A DNA stretch of 64,000 nucleotides from Rhinopomastus cyanomelas. Taxonomy: Eukaryota > Chordata > Aves > Bucerotiformes > Rhinopomastidae. This document shows positions 34,097 to 45,625 of this stretch, piece after piece. A program made the translations under genes and the position numbers. The DNA is taken from NCBI GenBank assembly GCA_013400115.1, contig VXBP01004148.1:1-64000 (forward strand), read 5' to 3'. The notes below the pieces were generated by a model that made no database searches, was not told where the DNA came from, and saw only the letters and a list, made by a program, of their open reading frames with translations. How positions within the stretch are numbered: the stretch's first letter is position 1; the number at the start of each line of letters is the position of its first letter.

Positions 34097-34618
34097 CTGG
34101 TGACACCTCAGTTAGAGTTCTGTGTCTAGCTCTGGAGCCCTCACTACAGGAAGGACAAGGGACCTTACAGAACAGGTCCAGAGGAGGCAATGAAAATCAT
34201 CAGGGGGCTGGAGATACTCTACTGAGGGAGCCGTGTTGTTCAGCCTGGAGAAGACAAGGCTCTGGGGTGACCTGAAAGCAACCTTCCAGTCCCTAAAGGG
34301 GACTACAAGAAGGCTGGAGAGAAATTGTTTACGAAGGCCTAGAGGGATAGGATGAGGGGCCATGGTTTCACATTAGAGAAGGGCAGATTGAAATGGGCTA
34401 TTAGGAGGAAGTTCTTTAGCAGGAGGTGGGGTTGAACACTGGAACAGGTTGCCCACGAAGTTGGTTGAGGCCCTGACCCTAGACATCTTCAAAGTGAGGC
34501 TGGACAAGTCTCTGGGCAACCTGATGTAGTTGAGGCTGCCCCTGCTCACTGCAGGAGTGTTGGATGGGATGACGTTTGGAGGTCCCTTCCAACCTGGGCC
34601 ATTCTGAGATTCTATGAA
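34097..34618 (+). mobile_element. CR1 LINE 3' fragment
   Basis: Plus CR1: TGGAGCCCTCACTACAGGAA, GTTCAGCCTGGAGAAGACAA, CCCTTCCAACCTGGGCCATT and an ATTCTATGA end. Same type as 19258 and 3637, ~520 bp, frame-broken. Confidence 0.9.
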
Positions 34619-37226
34619 CTCCATTTAGTAGTGGTACACATCTAGTGCAGTAACTAGGACAAGGCCCATACATTTATAGTATAGTTCTCAAATTATCCAC
34701 TTTCCATTTTCTAAAATAAACTTCCAGAACTGTGTGCAAAATAGTTGCTTCCACTCACACAAATTTGCTGCCCCTAGTGTTAAAACAAGTCCGTGGTAGC
34801 CACTTGTTTATCTCATCACTGTGACAGTTGTCTGATCAGCAGTTGCTTTTGGAGTACTTCTGCTTCCAGCAGAAATGCTGTAACAGAATGTAACTTGAAG
34901 AACACAGTCCCCAAAATTCCTGATGATGTAACTGCCTACTAAATCTAACATTAAATAAATCCAACTGTTATCCAAGTTAAGGCACTAAACTATCATAAAA
35001 GGCACACAAAGCTAGAGAACACTGCTGTCTGGAAAACATGCCTGGTGTAACTGTCACTGAGAAACACTTCATAGGAAGCTGGTTTTCTCCTAGTAGTGTT
35101 GACTTAAAGGTTATCCAGTCAGACAAGGACAAAACGAGAACTGATTTAAAGTCTTCTCTTTCTTGCTGAAGCTTGCAAAGTGCATGAGCAATTAACAATT
35201 CCTATAACTTCTTCCAGTTTGCCATGTGGAAAGGATCAAAAGGATCAGAACTCATCTTACAAATTGCTCTTTTGAAGATCAAAGTGAAACTGAATTTGTC
35301 TGTGTGTGCTCTGGATGAGCTGGTAATTTACTGGATCTTTGAGAGGAGGCTCGACAACACGCTCGTTTGACAGCCCCCGAGTACAGGATTCTGGGGAGCT
35401 CTGCGACTCTTCCCTCCTGAGTTCCTTCCTTGCCTTTAATTGGCACCTCATTAGAAATTAATGAAAATGACATCCTCTGTTCTTCCGGCTGCAGGCACAG
35501 AATGCTACAAAAAGGCCCATCACAATTCATAACATATTCAATTTATAGAGCAATGGCTCTTCAGCATTATTTATGAGATGTGAATTACTTTTCAGCAGTT
35601 AATAACTTGTACAGAGGGGAAGTAGAATGAAAAAAGGTCTTGAGATTATGCGTGTATGAAAATAAATACATCTTTCTGTAGCTCAAAAACGTGTTTGAAT
35701 TTGAATTCCTTTCTAGAAGTCGCTTCACAGTACTGAACTGTTTTTCTTCATAGCAAAGCCTTGCAGTAGTGTCAAATCTGTCTAAAATTCCATGAAGTCT
35801 CAAGAGAACAGGATCAGCAGCATCACTGCTCTCTGGACAGGACTTACAGGAGACTGTAGAGCCAATTTCACAAAGATCTTAGAAGGTGGGGTCAAGATGA
35901 GGGTGTAAACAAGCAGCCCACTCTTTTCCCTTTTCAAAATGTTGTGCTCTGCTGGGCAAGTCCCAGTTAAACTGGATTAACACCTGCAGCTATGTCTATA
36001 TTTAACCATTGTCCAGCACATGTAGGCTTTCTTTCTACTATGTCTCATTAAAAATCTCACTAGAAGAGAGGACACATTAGCAAAAAAAAAAGAGGAGATG
36101 CTTTTTAATACTTTTAACATCAGGGCAAGAAGACGTGCAGCAGAAATCAACAAAATGGCTGTTCTGTGGAGTCCTGAAGAGTTACTGTGGATTTTAACAA
36201 CAGTGTTTCAGAAAGAGTAAATATTTATGAGGTTTACCCTGCTTCCTTACATCCCAGCAAATGCACGCATTTGTCCTTCTGAAGTTGGTAGGTTTGTCAC
36301 AGTTTGTTCTCATTGCTGCAGTTAAGGATGAATATGCCAAAAATTTAGTATCAATGGTCCAAAGTGCAGATCAAACCTTGACAATTACTTCTGAAGAACA
36401 CAGATGTTATTTTACACCAGCTGACTCTACTTACAACACTTCCAGTTAAACATGCACCACCACCTGTGCTTCACATTACAACCAAAAGGGTAACTCGACT
36501 GCATATGGATTTAGAAAACTCTTTAAGTGAATGAGCATTTAAACACATTTAGTCTGACATTCTGGAGCACCCCCTCTCCAGGGGTTTTAACCTCACTGGG
36601 CATTCATGACCTAGAGCAGCCTAACGCTACAGGTAGAAGCATCAAGCTAGTGAAAAGTGTTTCTAAGGCTGAGTACTGCTAGTTCAGGTGATGTGAAGCT
36701 GAGATGGCCTGTGTTGCTCAGTGGTAGGGTTTGCTGCCCACTCTTAAGTCCCACGTGAGCATTTCACTGTAGAAAACACCCGTGTGCTGAATACACTATT
36801 AATTTTCTCACTTACTGCTAAGGAACTCCAAATTTTTTGTTTCAAATTACTGTTTTGTTATTTTTTTTTAATGAAGGGTTCCTATGAAGCTGGATATATC
36901 TGATGGAAACAATTCAAAGAATTAATTCCTACTGCACTTATGTTACATGTTGTTGGTGAACAAGTCTTACGCCCTGTGAGTCTTACCACAGCTACCTGTG
37001 AGAATGAAATCACTGGCAATTAAGACCTTTTTTTTTGGTTTTAACTTTTTAATACAAATATAATGATAAAATGCAGGATGCTGACCTGTGTTGCTTTAAA
37101 ATCAAAGCAAGGTAAAAACCTTTCCATCTTTGCACATTTACTGATATGCTTTGTGTTTCTTTTAAGTTTTCTGTTAAGTTAACATTATTAACATATGAGA
37201 TCTCGAGACAAGGAAGTACATCAAGG
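34619..37226 (-). other. ZFAND3 intron, 2.6 kb repeat-poor stretch
   Basis: No CR1 or other element seen. A tRNA A-box-like motif near 36720 has no B box. Confidence 0.55.
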
Positions 37227-37723
37227 TGTGGCAGTTTGGCCATGTCTGGGGCCAGGTGCCCATCCAAGCCCCTTCTTGGTTGAACAGGGAAGAGAAAAAA
37301 CAAGAGGCTGAGGGTAAAGACAACAATGGTCTAATAAAGCAGGAAAGAAAAAGCCATCAGCAAGAAGGTGTTCAACCGCCACTCTAGGCAGCAGGGCCTG
37401 ATACATGTAAGGAGCTGGTCTGGAGGACAAAATGCCATTTACAAATGGCCCCCCTTTACTTCTTTCCTCTCACTTTTATGATGCCATCTGGTCTGGAATA
37501 GCCCTTTGGTCAGTCTGGGTTAGCTGCTCCAGCCCATCCCTCAGCCCTCCTCAGCTGGGGAGAATGTTAGAACAACCCCCCAGCCCTGGTGCTGTGTGAG
37601 CCCTGCTCAGCAGCAGCCAAAACACTGGAGTGTTACCCACAGCCCTGCAGCTACCACCACATACACAGCATTGGGAAAGGAGGCGTGGGGAAGGTCAGCT
37701 CCATCCCAGCTAAACCAAATCCA
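37227..37723 (-). mobile_element. Solo ERV LTR, avian type (minus orientation)
   Basis: About 497 bp. The minus strand begins TGGATTTGGTTTAGCTGGGA and ends in GGCCAAACTGCCACA. It matches the layout of a common avian ERV LTR as I remember it: GGTTTAGCTGGGAT near the start, a CAGTGTTTTGGCTGCTGCTG block followed by TCACACAGCACCAGGGCTG, CTGACCAAAGGGCTATTCC, and a TTCAACC...CCAAAC end. No internal retroviral sequence is attached. Target duplications are not convincing (CAAGG versus TGAAG). It lies about 170 bp from the ZFAND3 exon at 37896-38066, on its downstream side in transcript order. Confidence 0.75.
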
Positions 37724-37895
37724 TGAAGCGCAAGTTTTAAAGAAGAAATTAGACAAGAAGTCAATATAATTTTTTGCTACCAATGAAAGCTACAGAATAT
37801 CTCTGAAAGAGTAAAAAATCTGCAAGTATTCTCTGTATTTCCATCTCTGATGCAGATCCAAGCGTGGCTGGATGCTACTGACAAAGATTACTTAC

Positions 37896-38066
37896 CACAA
37901 CGACATGATCCTAGTTCCTGCTGTACTAGCTCCAGTTTTGTTTGGCATTGGAAGCATCGGCGTCTACTCTTCTGTTTGGATCGACTGATTTCTTCAGGCC
38001 TGTCATTACTGTCATCCAGCAGCCGTGGCCGTTTCACAGGAAAAGCCTCACTCTCCGACTGTGAAT
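37896..38066 (-). CDS. ZFAND3: ZFAND3 coding exon (basic linker and first half of AN1 zinc finger)
   Basis: This exon is 171 nt, phase 1 at both ends. It encodes (D)SQSESEAFPVKRPRLL..., a basic stretch SRSKQKSRRR, then RCFQCQTKLELVQQELGSCRCG, the first half of the AN1 zinc finger with four zinc-ligand cysteines (C-F-Q-C and C-R-C-G). The KRPR and KQKSRRR patches look like nuclear-localisation sequences (inference). The donor is TGTG|GTAAGTAA. The acceptor is a clear AG, but the preceding ~25 nt are purine/AT-rich with a poor pyrimidine tract. The AN1 half seems unchanged from mammals, while the linker between KRPRLL and SRSKQ is diverged. Confidence 0.97.
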
Positions 38067-38182
38067 CTGTTGTATTCGCAATAAATATTTTAGGAAAAAT
38101 ATTAGAACTTCCTTACTGAGGCATCCCTTTGGGCAGACTGAATGTTTACTGCTTTCAGCTGGAGTTAGCACCAAACAACATA

Positions 38183-38224
38183 ATGCTTCCTATCAAATAC
38201 CAGCATGATGCTTCCTATCAAATA
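38183..38224. repeat. 17-bp direct duplication
   Basis: ATGCTTCCTATCAAATA occurs at 38183-38199 and again at 38208-38224. It is a small local duplication in the intron about 115 bp upstream (transcript sense) of the 37896-38066 exon. Confidence 0.85.
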
Positions 38225-38582
38225 TTTCTATCAAAATATAGACACATTTTCTTAACAATCAAAATTAGCATCAAGGAAGGGGCAAATTATCTTTGTTAGC
38301 TATAAGAAACCTTCCTGCTGGCAGTACTGAATATAAAATGAACTGATTAGCTTCCTTCCAGCCATGGCTGGGTCATAACAGAGACACATGCAGAGAACAC
38401 ACCATCCTAAGCAATCACAGGCTTCATCCATCATCTCATGTGTTTCTCCCTGCACAAAGGACCTCAAGTAGGCTGCTGATGACAAACAACCAAACACAAG
38501 TCTGACCTATTTCCCCCTGGGCAGGAGGGAGACTCTCGAGGCACAGCATGTGAATCATATCTCTCCTGACTGAAGGCAATAT

Positions 38583-39085
38583 ATGAATCACAGAATGACT
38601 GAGGCAAGAAAAACCCTCTGAGCTCATGCAGTCCAGCCCAGGACCTAACATTACCACTTTGGCCAGACTACCAGGGCACTACGGGCCACAGCCAGTCTGG
38701 CCTTAAACACCTCCACCACTGCTCTAGGCAGCCCAGTCCAGAGTCAGATCATCCCTTCTGTGAGGAATGGCTTCCTAACATCCAAACTAGCCCTCCCCTG
38801 ACAGCTTCAGGCCCTGCCCTCTCATCCTGGCACTAGTTGTCTGGGAAAAGAGCCTGACTCCCACCTGACTACAACCTCCCTTCAGTCTCTTCCCCAGCCT
38901 TGTTGCTCCTCTGGACCCGTTCCAGCCTCACCATCTCTTTTTTGAAGCGAGGGACCCAGCAGTGCCCCCAGTAGTTGAGGGGAGGCCTCATCAGTGCCCA
39001 GTGTAGGGGGAGAAATACATCTCTAGTCCTGCTGGCCACAGTATTGCTGATACAAGCCAGGATTGCCACTGGCCTTTTGTACCAC
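38583..39085 (-). mobile_element. CR1 LINE fragment
   Basis: CACAGAATGACTGAGGCAAG end, GAGCTCATGCAGTCCAGCCC block, and ORF2 C-terminal remnants (ILACISNTVASRTRDVFLPL). Same 3' UTR type as 18640, 48802, 56484 and 63750. Confidence 0.88.
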
Positions 39086-40435
39086 CCAGGCACATCAAAC
39101 CATCTTTCCTCTTCCCACATGGTTAAAAATGTGAATTGAAATGAGTACACAGCAGCAACACAAACTCAGACAAAACTGGGCCAAGCTGTACCTGACTGCT
39201 GGAAATGCCAGATACTTGGCCATTCTGAAAGAATGAGTACTCTCTGCATTAATGACTTCATAAATTTCACCTTACAAGAAAACACTGTGGAAAGCCTTAA
39301 GAAGCTGAAGTCCAGGATGGTGTTACTTCAGGTTGTATAGTGCCTTTGATTTATTTCTCTCACAGTGATCAGAGCTCTAGTGGAGCAGCTGAGATGTTTC
39401 TTACCGACTGATGCAGAGTACTGAAAGATTCCCAAGACATATTTCTGTCTTGGGATTTGAGCAGATCTACTGCTCTAGGTCAGGTTAGAGATGATGTTTT
39501 CCCTTCCCAAATCTGTGCAGAATGGAATTGGTTCTGCATTTCTTTTTCACTGAGGCCACAAATGACTTTAATCCAAACTGTACTAAAAGGAAGTAGTTTG
39601 TAGTAGCAACCTAACTGCTGAAAGTCAGTACTGCCACCAGTCAGCATACTGGTGTGAGATGCTGATCAAGGGATAAAAAGCCTCAGTTCAATTAAATCCA
39701 TTTTGAAAGGTACATTAATCCAACAAACAACATAATAACTATATTTTTTTGGCAGGATGGTGGCCATGCTTTTACATTTAAGTTTCCACTGCATGGTGTC
39801 CTTGTCTACTGTCACATTCTCTGTCCTGGATTAGCCAGAAAAGTTAACTGCCATAGCCAAACCTCTATTGAATTCTAGTTATTTTAGTGATCTTAACTGA
39901 TCTGCTCCTCAACAACATCATGACTTGAGCAAACATCTCCTGAGGTCAGACTAGGAATTCCTGCCAGCTTCTACCTCTGGGGTAAACACTTTTCTTACCT
40001 GTGTTTCAGGCTTTGTCTCATGATGTTTTCCAAGTCAATGGACTCCAGCATTACAGCCGTTATGAATACAGAACCTGCCTCACTTGGGTCTAATTTATTT
40101 CTGTCACACTGCTCTTAAAACATGCTGAAGCAGTGCCTGGCTTTACAGCAAGTACAAAGCCTTCACATCTCACATTGCACAGATAAGCAAACAGCTTTCT
40201 GATACAGGTGATAAGACTTTATTAAGCTGCAGTAATTTTATCTCAATACAGCCTTCTTTTTGCTTAATGTTCCAGATTACACCTTGCACCTTACAAAATT
40301 CATCTACTAGGCTGGAAACGGCCTCTGCATGGCTGCCTGGGCCAGGGGCTTCACAAGGAAATCCAAGTAGTGTTTAATGCATTAATACAATTATAGAACA
40401 ACTAGTCTTCAATTAAATCTCTGCAGAACATGATC
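39086..40435 (-). other. ZFAND3 intron, repeat-poor stretch
   Basis: No recognisable feature in 1.35 kb between CR1 copies. Confidence 0.55.
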
Positions 40436-40525
40436 ACAGAGTCACAGAATTGTTCAGGTTGAAAAAGGCCTTTAAAATAACTGAGTCCAGCTATTAACCC
40501 AACTGCCCCAAGCCACTGCTAATTC
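40436..40525 (-). mobile_element. CR1 LINE 3'-end stub
   Basis: CACAGAGTCACAGAATTGTT, AGGTTGAAAAAGGCCTTTAA, then ACTGAGTCCAGC. It is a short, old 3' end directly next to another CR1 3' end at 40561. Confidence 0.75.
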
Positions 40526-40560
40526 AGATTCCCATTCAAATCTATCACAGAGAAACTGGA

Positions 40561-40796
40561 GAATCACAGAATGATCCCAGTTGGAAGGGACCTCCAAAGG
40601 TCATCCACTCCAACACTCCTGTCGTGAACAGGGGTAGCCTATATCAGGTTGTCCAGAGCCTTGTCCACTCCAGGGATGGGTCCTCAACCACCTCCTTGGG
40701 CAACCCATCTCCTGCTAAAGAACTTCTTCTTAACATCCCATGTCAGTCTGCCCTTCTCTAATGTGAAACATTGCCCCTCATCCTATCTGTCTAGGC
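40561..40796 (-). mobile_element. CR1 LINE 3' fragment hosting a hAT MITE
   Basis: AATCACAGAATGATCCCAGT end, GTTGGAAGGGACCTCCAAAG block, to CCTATCTGTCTAGGC. A hAT-type element interrupts it. About 20 bp of CR1-like sequence (ATAGCCCCTTTCAG) follow at 41037. Confidence 0.87.
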
Positions 40797-41034
40797 CAGG
40801 GGTCCTCAAACTTTGTAAACAGGGGACTGGGTCACTGTCCCTCAGACAGTGTCGAGGGCTGGGCTGTAGTTTGTGCTGCCTGTCTTGTCCGCCCGCCTAA
40901 GCCTGGCCATGCAGTTGGCAGGAAGAAGCCAACTGCAGCTGCTCAGCGGGGTTGTGGGGGTAAATACCGGCAGGCTGGACTGGACACCCTGGGGGGCCGT
41001 ATCTGGCCCGTGGGCCAGGGTTTGAGGACCCCTG
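40797..41034. mobile_element. hAT-superfamily MITE (non-autonomous DNA transposon)
   Basis: 238 bp bounded by perfect 15-bp terminal inverted repeats CAGGGGTCCTCAAAC / GTTTGAGGACCCCTG, typical of Charlie-like hAT elements. The subterminal motif (AAACAGGGGACTGGGTCACT ... GGGCCGTATCTGGCCCGTGG) fits this family too. The left flank GTCTAGGC fits the Charlie-type 8-bp target nTCTAGAn. The right flank TTATAGCC is only partly similar, so the target duplication is decayed. There is no transposase gene. It sits within a CR1. Confidence 0.88.
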
Positions 41035-41375
41035 TTATAGCCCCTTTCAGAAAGAGACACATTGCTGTTTTGAAATTGCCACCTCCCATGTTATCTTTGT
41101 GCCTGGAAACATCAGCCATTCTGGTAGTTCTCCAAGGTGGCACTCTGAGTTAAGCCAGGAGAGAGTGCAGTGGCCTACTGCTTATAATGAAGTCCAAAAG
41201 GAGACTCATGTGCATAAGTCAACCAGCAGCTCATCAGTTAATGAAACCAAGTGCCTTAATGAGAAAACGACCTACCTCATACCATTTTTCCTTTCACAAA
41301 AATTGCTGAGCACTGTAACCGCTGCTGATGCACTGTGATGGCAATTTTTATTCAGGGTTAAGAAATAAGGAAGAA

Positions 41376-41575
41376 GTGAAGCATCTCCCTGATAAGGAAA
41401 GGCTGAGGGACCTGGATCTCTTCAGCTAGAGGAGACTGAGGGTTGACCTCATTAATGTTTGTAAATATGGAAAGGTTGAGTGTCAGGAGGATAGAGCCAG
41501 GCTCTGCTCAGGGGTGTCTAGTGATATGACAAGGGGCAGCGGGTACAAGCTGAAGCAGAGGAGATTCCACACAGA
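41376..41575 (+). mobile_element. CR1 LINE fragment lacking 3' end
   Basis: Plus CR1 C-terminal region: GAAGCATCTCCCTGATAAGG, TGTCAGGAGGATAGAGCCAG, AGGAGATTCCACACAGACAA. It breaks off and is followed immediately by an upstream RT-region segment of a second plus CR1. Confidence 0.83.
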
Positions 41576-42517
41576 CAAAAGGCAAGTCCTGCCTGATGAA
41601 CCTGATCTCCTTCTATGACAGGATGACCTGACTATTGGTCGAAGGAAAGGCTGTGGATATTGTTTACCTGGGCTTTCAAAAAGCCTTTGACACTGTTCCC
41701 CACAGAATTCTCCTTGATAATATGGCTGCTCATGGCTTGGATGAGCACACAATCTGCTGGATAAAACACTGGTTGAAAGGACGGGCCCAAAGAGTGGTGG
41801 TTAATGAAGTTAAATCCAGCTGGCGGCTTGTCACAGGTGCTGTGCCCCAGGGCTCAGTGTTGGGACCATCTCTGTTTAACGTCTTTGTTGATGATCTCGA
41901 TAAGGACATAGAGTGTGTCATTAGTAAGTTTGCAGGTGACACCAAGTTAGGTGGGAGTGTTCATCTGCCAGAGGGCAGGGAGGCTCTTCAGAAAGACTTG
42001 GATAGATGGGAGCAATAGGCCAATGTTAACGGCATGAGCTTCAATAAGGTCAAGTGCCAGGTCCTGCACTTGGGCCACAACAACCCCATGCAACACTACA
42101 GGCTTGAGGAGGTGTGGCTGGAGAGCCATCTGGCAGAGAGAGACCTAGGGGTTCTAACTGACAGGAAGATGAGTCTGAGCCAGCAGTGTGCCCAGGTGAC
42201 CAAGAAGGCCAATGGCATCTGGGCTTGTATTAGAAATGGTTTGGCCAGCAGGAGTAGGGAGGTTATCATCCCCCTGTATTTGGCACTGGTGAGGCCACAT
42301 CTTGAGTATTGTGTCCAGTTTTGAGCACTCCAGTACAAGAGAGATGTGGAGGTGCTGAAGCAGGCACAGAGGAGGCCAACTAAGCTGGTGAAGATCCTGG
42401 AGAATAAATCTTATGAGGAAAGAGTGAGAGAGCTGCGGCTCTTTAGATTGAAGAAGAGGAAACTGAGAGGACACCTCATCTCTGGTATATCAGTCTCTAC
42501 AACTACCTGAAAGGATG
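41576..42517 (+). mobile_element. CR1 LINE reverse-transcriptase-region fragment lacking 3' end
   Basis: Plus frames encode the CR1 RT core: GFQKAFDTVPHRILLDNMAA, RAQRVVVNEVKSSWRLVTGA, VPQGSVLGPSLFNVFVDDLD, VISKFAGDTKLGGS. The catalytic FADD box reads FAGD, so the active site is broken. A second frame continues to SLSQQCAQVTKKANGIWACI and SREVIIPLYLALVRPHLEYC. The 3' UTR and octamer tail are absent after 42517. Confidence 0.9.
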
Positions 42518-43269
42518 AAAAGTTTGTTATGTTGCCCAAAAGTTTCTTGGACAGAAACTCACATTTTTTCTTTACTGCTGCTGCTCTCCTCTTCATTACT
42601 CATGTTCTCCCCTCAAGACTGTCCAAATAAATGGTGCGAAGACTGCCAGAGCTGAATCCCACTCTCTCACTCTCCTGCCATGGAGCTGCATGCACATGGC
42701 TTCACCGAGAATGGTGATGGCTCTTTTACAGAGTTTTGGAGAGAGGGTGGGAAGCTATAAGCCCAGCAGAGATGTTAGATGAGAAAATATACCAGGGATG
42801 GATGGAAGAAAGAGACAGGAGAGTACAGTAAGTGTAAGAAGCCCTCCACTGCTCCTGCTTACTTCAAGACTGAGATGAATCTGTTTAATCTCTGCTTTGA
42901 TGACAGCTCTTTAGGCACTCACACTGACATTTACAATCTCAAGCTGCCTGTGCAACACCAGTAAGATGAATCATTAATGAACATCACTGCTATCTCCTCC
43001 GAAGGTAGTTCAAAAGGAGTTTTGGTAACATTTAACCGTGCAATCTCTTTTGTATGATCATTGCATAGCCTTTAGAATCACCATTCCACAGATTTATTCT
43101 TTTCCCCATCCACAGAGTTTAAAAGTAATTGCACTAAAACTCCCTGTCTCTCTACTATGTGGAACAGAAGATGGCACCGGGAATAGTCCCTGCAAAACTT
43201 GAGTCCTGTTAGTCATTTCATTGCCTCAGTGTGAAATCACTCTGGTGACTATAAATTGAGACTATTACT
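42518..43269 (-). other. ZFAND3 intron, nothing recognised
   Basis: Unique-looking sequence between two plus CR1 copies. Confidence 0.5.
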
Positions 43270-43729
43270 GGAAAGAGTCCAATGGAGAGCTATGAGGATG
43301 ATGAAGGGACTTCAGCATTTCCCTATAAGGAAAGACTGAGAGAAGTGGGACTGTTTAGTCTGGAGAAGAGAAGACTAAGAGGGGATCTTACTAATGTCTA
43401 TAAATATCTGAGGGGTAGCTGTCAAGAGGAAGGGGCCACTCTTTTCTGTGGTGCCCAGTAATAGGAGGGAATAATGGGGATAAGTCAGAACATAGAAGGT
43501 TCCACCTCAACATGAGGAGAAATCTCTTTATTGTGAGTATGACAGAGCCTTGGCACAGGCTGCCCAGAGAGGCTGTGGAGTCTCCTGCTCTGGAGACTTT
43601 CCAAATCCCTCTGGATGCAGCCCTCTGTGACTTGCTCTAGATGATCCTGCTCTGGCAGTGGTTTGGACTGGATGATTTCTAGAGGTGTCTTTCAACCCCT
43701 GACATGCTGTGATTCTATGAGTCTATGAC
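43270..43729 (+). mobile_element. CR1 LINE 3' fragment
   Basis: Plus CR1: AGAGTCCAATGGAGAGCTAT, TGTTTAGTCTGGAGAAGAGA, TGGACTGGATGATTTCTAGA and an ATTCTATGAGTCTATGA end. Related to the copy at 57935. Confidence 0.9.
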
Positions 43730-43907
43730 ATGCAACAAGAACTTGCATTACAGAAGTTCGTATTTCTCATCAATTACCAAATCACTCAACAGTAAGTGTT
43801 GCCAGCTCTAATTAGTGAAAACAACCAATTAACAAAAAATCGCCCAGAACTTTAGTCTAGTGGTTTGAGGTACATAATCAAAAGAGCTACGGCAAGACCT
43901 TCCAAAT

Positions 43908-44264
43908 GTGAAGCTAAGAATGGCCCTGACCCACCCCTATAACTATCTGCAGGATGGCTGTAGGCAGGATGGTGCCAGCCTGTTTCCAGTTGTGTCCAGT
44001 GACAGGACAAGGAGCACTGGGCACAAGCTGGGGCACAGGAGGTTTCATTCAGAAATAAGGAAAACTTGTTTCCAATGCAAGTCCCCAAGGCCTGGCAGAG
44101 GCTGCCCAGAGTGGTTGTGGAGTCTCTTGCTCTGGAGATACTCAACCACTTCTGGATGCAGCCCTGTGCACTGTGCTCTGGGCAGCCCTACTTTAGCAGG
44201 AAGTTGGACTTGGTGAGCTCTTCAGGCCCTTTTCAATTCCAACAATTTCATGATTCTGTGAAAC
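43908..44264 (+). mobile_element. CR1 LINE 3' fragment
   Basis: Plus CR1: CTATCTGCAGGATGGCTGTA, AGTGACAGGACAAGGAGCAC, TTGGACTTGGTGAGCTCTTC and an ATGATTCTGTGAA end. Same type as the minus copy at 9370. Confidence 0.88.
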
Positions 44265-44626
44265 ATTACTGATATGTTTCAAAATCTACCAGCAAAATTC
44301 ACCTCTACCTTTGCAACAGAGATGAAGAGAAAGGTTTCCATTACAGACTTTGACTTAATATTGTGGGTTTTTTCCTCTAAGAACAGAGACAATAGTGAAA
44401 TTGAGCCTGTCTGTTGCTTTCAATATCCTTGTGCAGTATCAAGCACTTTAAAGGTGTCTAGACAGATTTTTACATAGATATATTCATGTGTGAATAAGTA
44501 TTAGTGCATATATTGCTGCTGGCCCATGAAAACAGAACAATTTGGGAGCATAATCATACATGGCCACGTAATTCAGTAACATCTCACTTACACGTATGAA
44601 AACACCTTTTTATTGTAGATACTCGT

Positions 44627-44765
44627 TACCCAGGAGAGTCTGTGGAGGCTCCATTCTTGGAGATGCTCAAAGCCTGACCCCAGTGTACTCTAAATTCTTG
44701 GACCTCACAGCCTCCAGAGGCCCCTTCTTGCCTCAGCCACACTGTAATGCTGAGATTGTGGGTGG
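44627..44765 (+). mobile_element. CR1 LINE 3' fragment, strongly decayed
   Basis: AGTCTGTGGAGGCTCCATTC, CTTGGAGATGCTCAAAGCCT and CCTCAGCC...CTGTAATGCTGAGATTGTG correspond to the last ~140 bp of a CR1. Divergence is high. Confidence 0.6.
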
Positions 44766-45625
44766 GATCCATAAAAAAATTCACTAAACACAATTCTATC
44801 CTAGTTCTTTCCTACCTCTGACATGTTTTCTTTTCCTTTAAACATGTATTTTGGTACTTTTATTCCTAAAAACCAGGTATACTGTACTACAGTGTATCTT
44901 AACGAGGCTGTTAACTACCATCTTTTATGAAATGGAAGAGCCTAACCTAGTGCCAGTAACCCAAAATGAAAGCACATGCTGACAACTGTATGATGAACAG
45001 TGAAATACCTGTTCAGCTGTAAAAAAAGTGTGAAAATGCCTATTATCATTTTTTTAATTAATGAATTCCATAACTGGTAAATTAAGTGGAAAGCTAATTA
45101 ATTTTCCTCGCATATTTAAGCTCCCACACTACCTCTGTTTTATAGCCAAATTCTTGCTTTGCTTCCCCCACAGAGAGATCTGATGTCAGCATCTTCTAAG
45201 ATAATGGAAATGGCCATTTAGTTCTCAAACATCTTTACTTCTATATCAAATTAATTCAAACAAGGACATACTGAAGTGTCTTCAGGCCTCTGAACCGTGC
45301 AGTTCCTTTACTGAATTCAGTCAGTGCATTTCCATTAATTGAAACATTTTGTCAGCCAGTGGCCACTCTTGCTGCAAACTGGGCAAATGGGGTCCCCTTC
45401 CTGAATCACACCAATGGGACAAGTCTGCAAACCTCCATGGAACACAACAGACCATTCTGAGAGGAGAGAATAGGCAGGACAGTTCTGCTGGACACTTGCA
45501 CTGACATCTGCTGTCTATCTCTTGCTAATAACAGTGAACAACTGAGGAAAGCACTTCACAGCAGATGCTGAGAGCAAAATCATACAGACAGCTGCTGCCA
45601 GAATGTGCAGGGACAAGGCTGAATT
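44766..45625 (-). other. ZFAND3 intron, nothing recognised
   Basis: AT-rich, no supported feature. Confidence 0.5.

Noticed and set aside
36715..36765. tRNA-like A box (TTGCTCAGTGGTAGGG)
   Set aside because: No B box (GGTTCGANNCC) or cloverleaf could be drawn downstream. At best a decayed tRNA relic.
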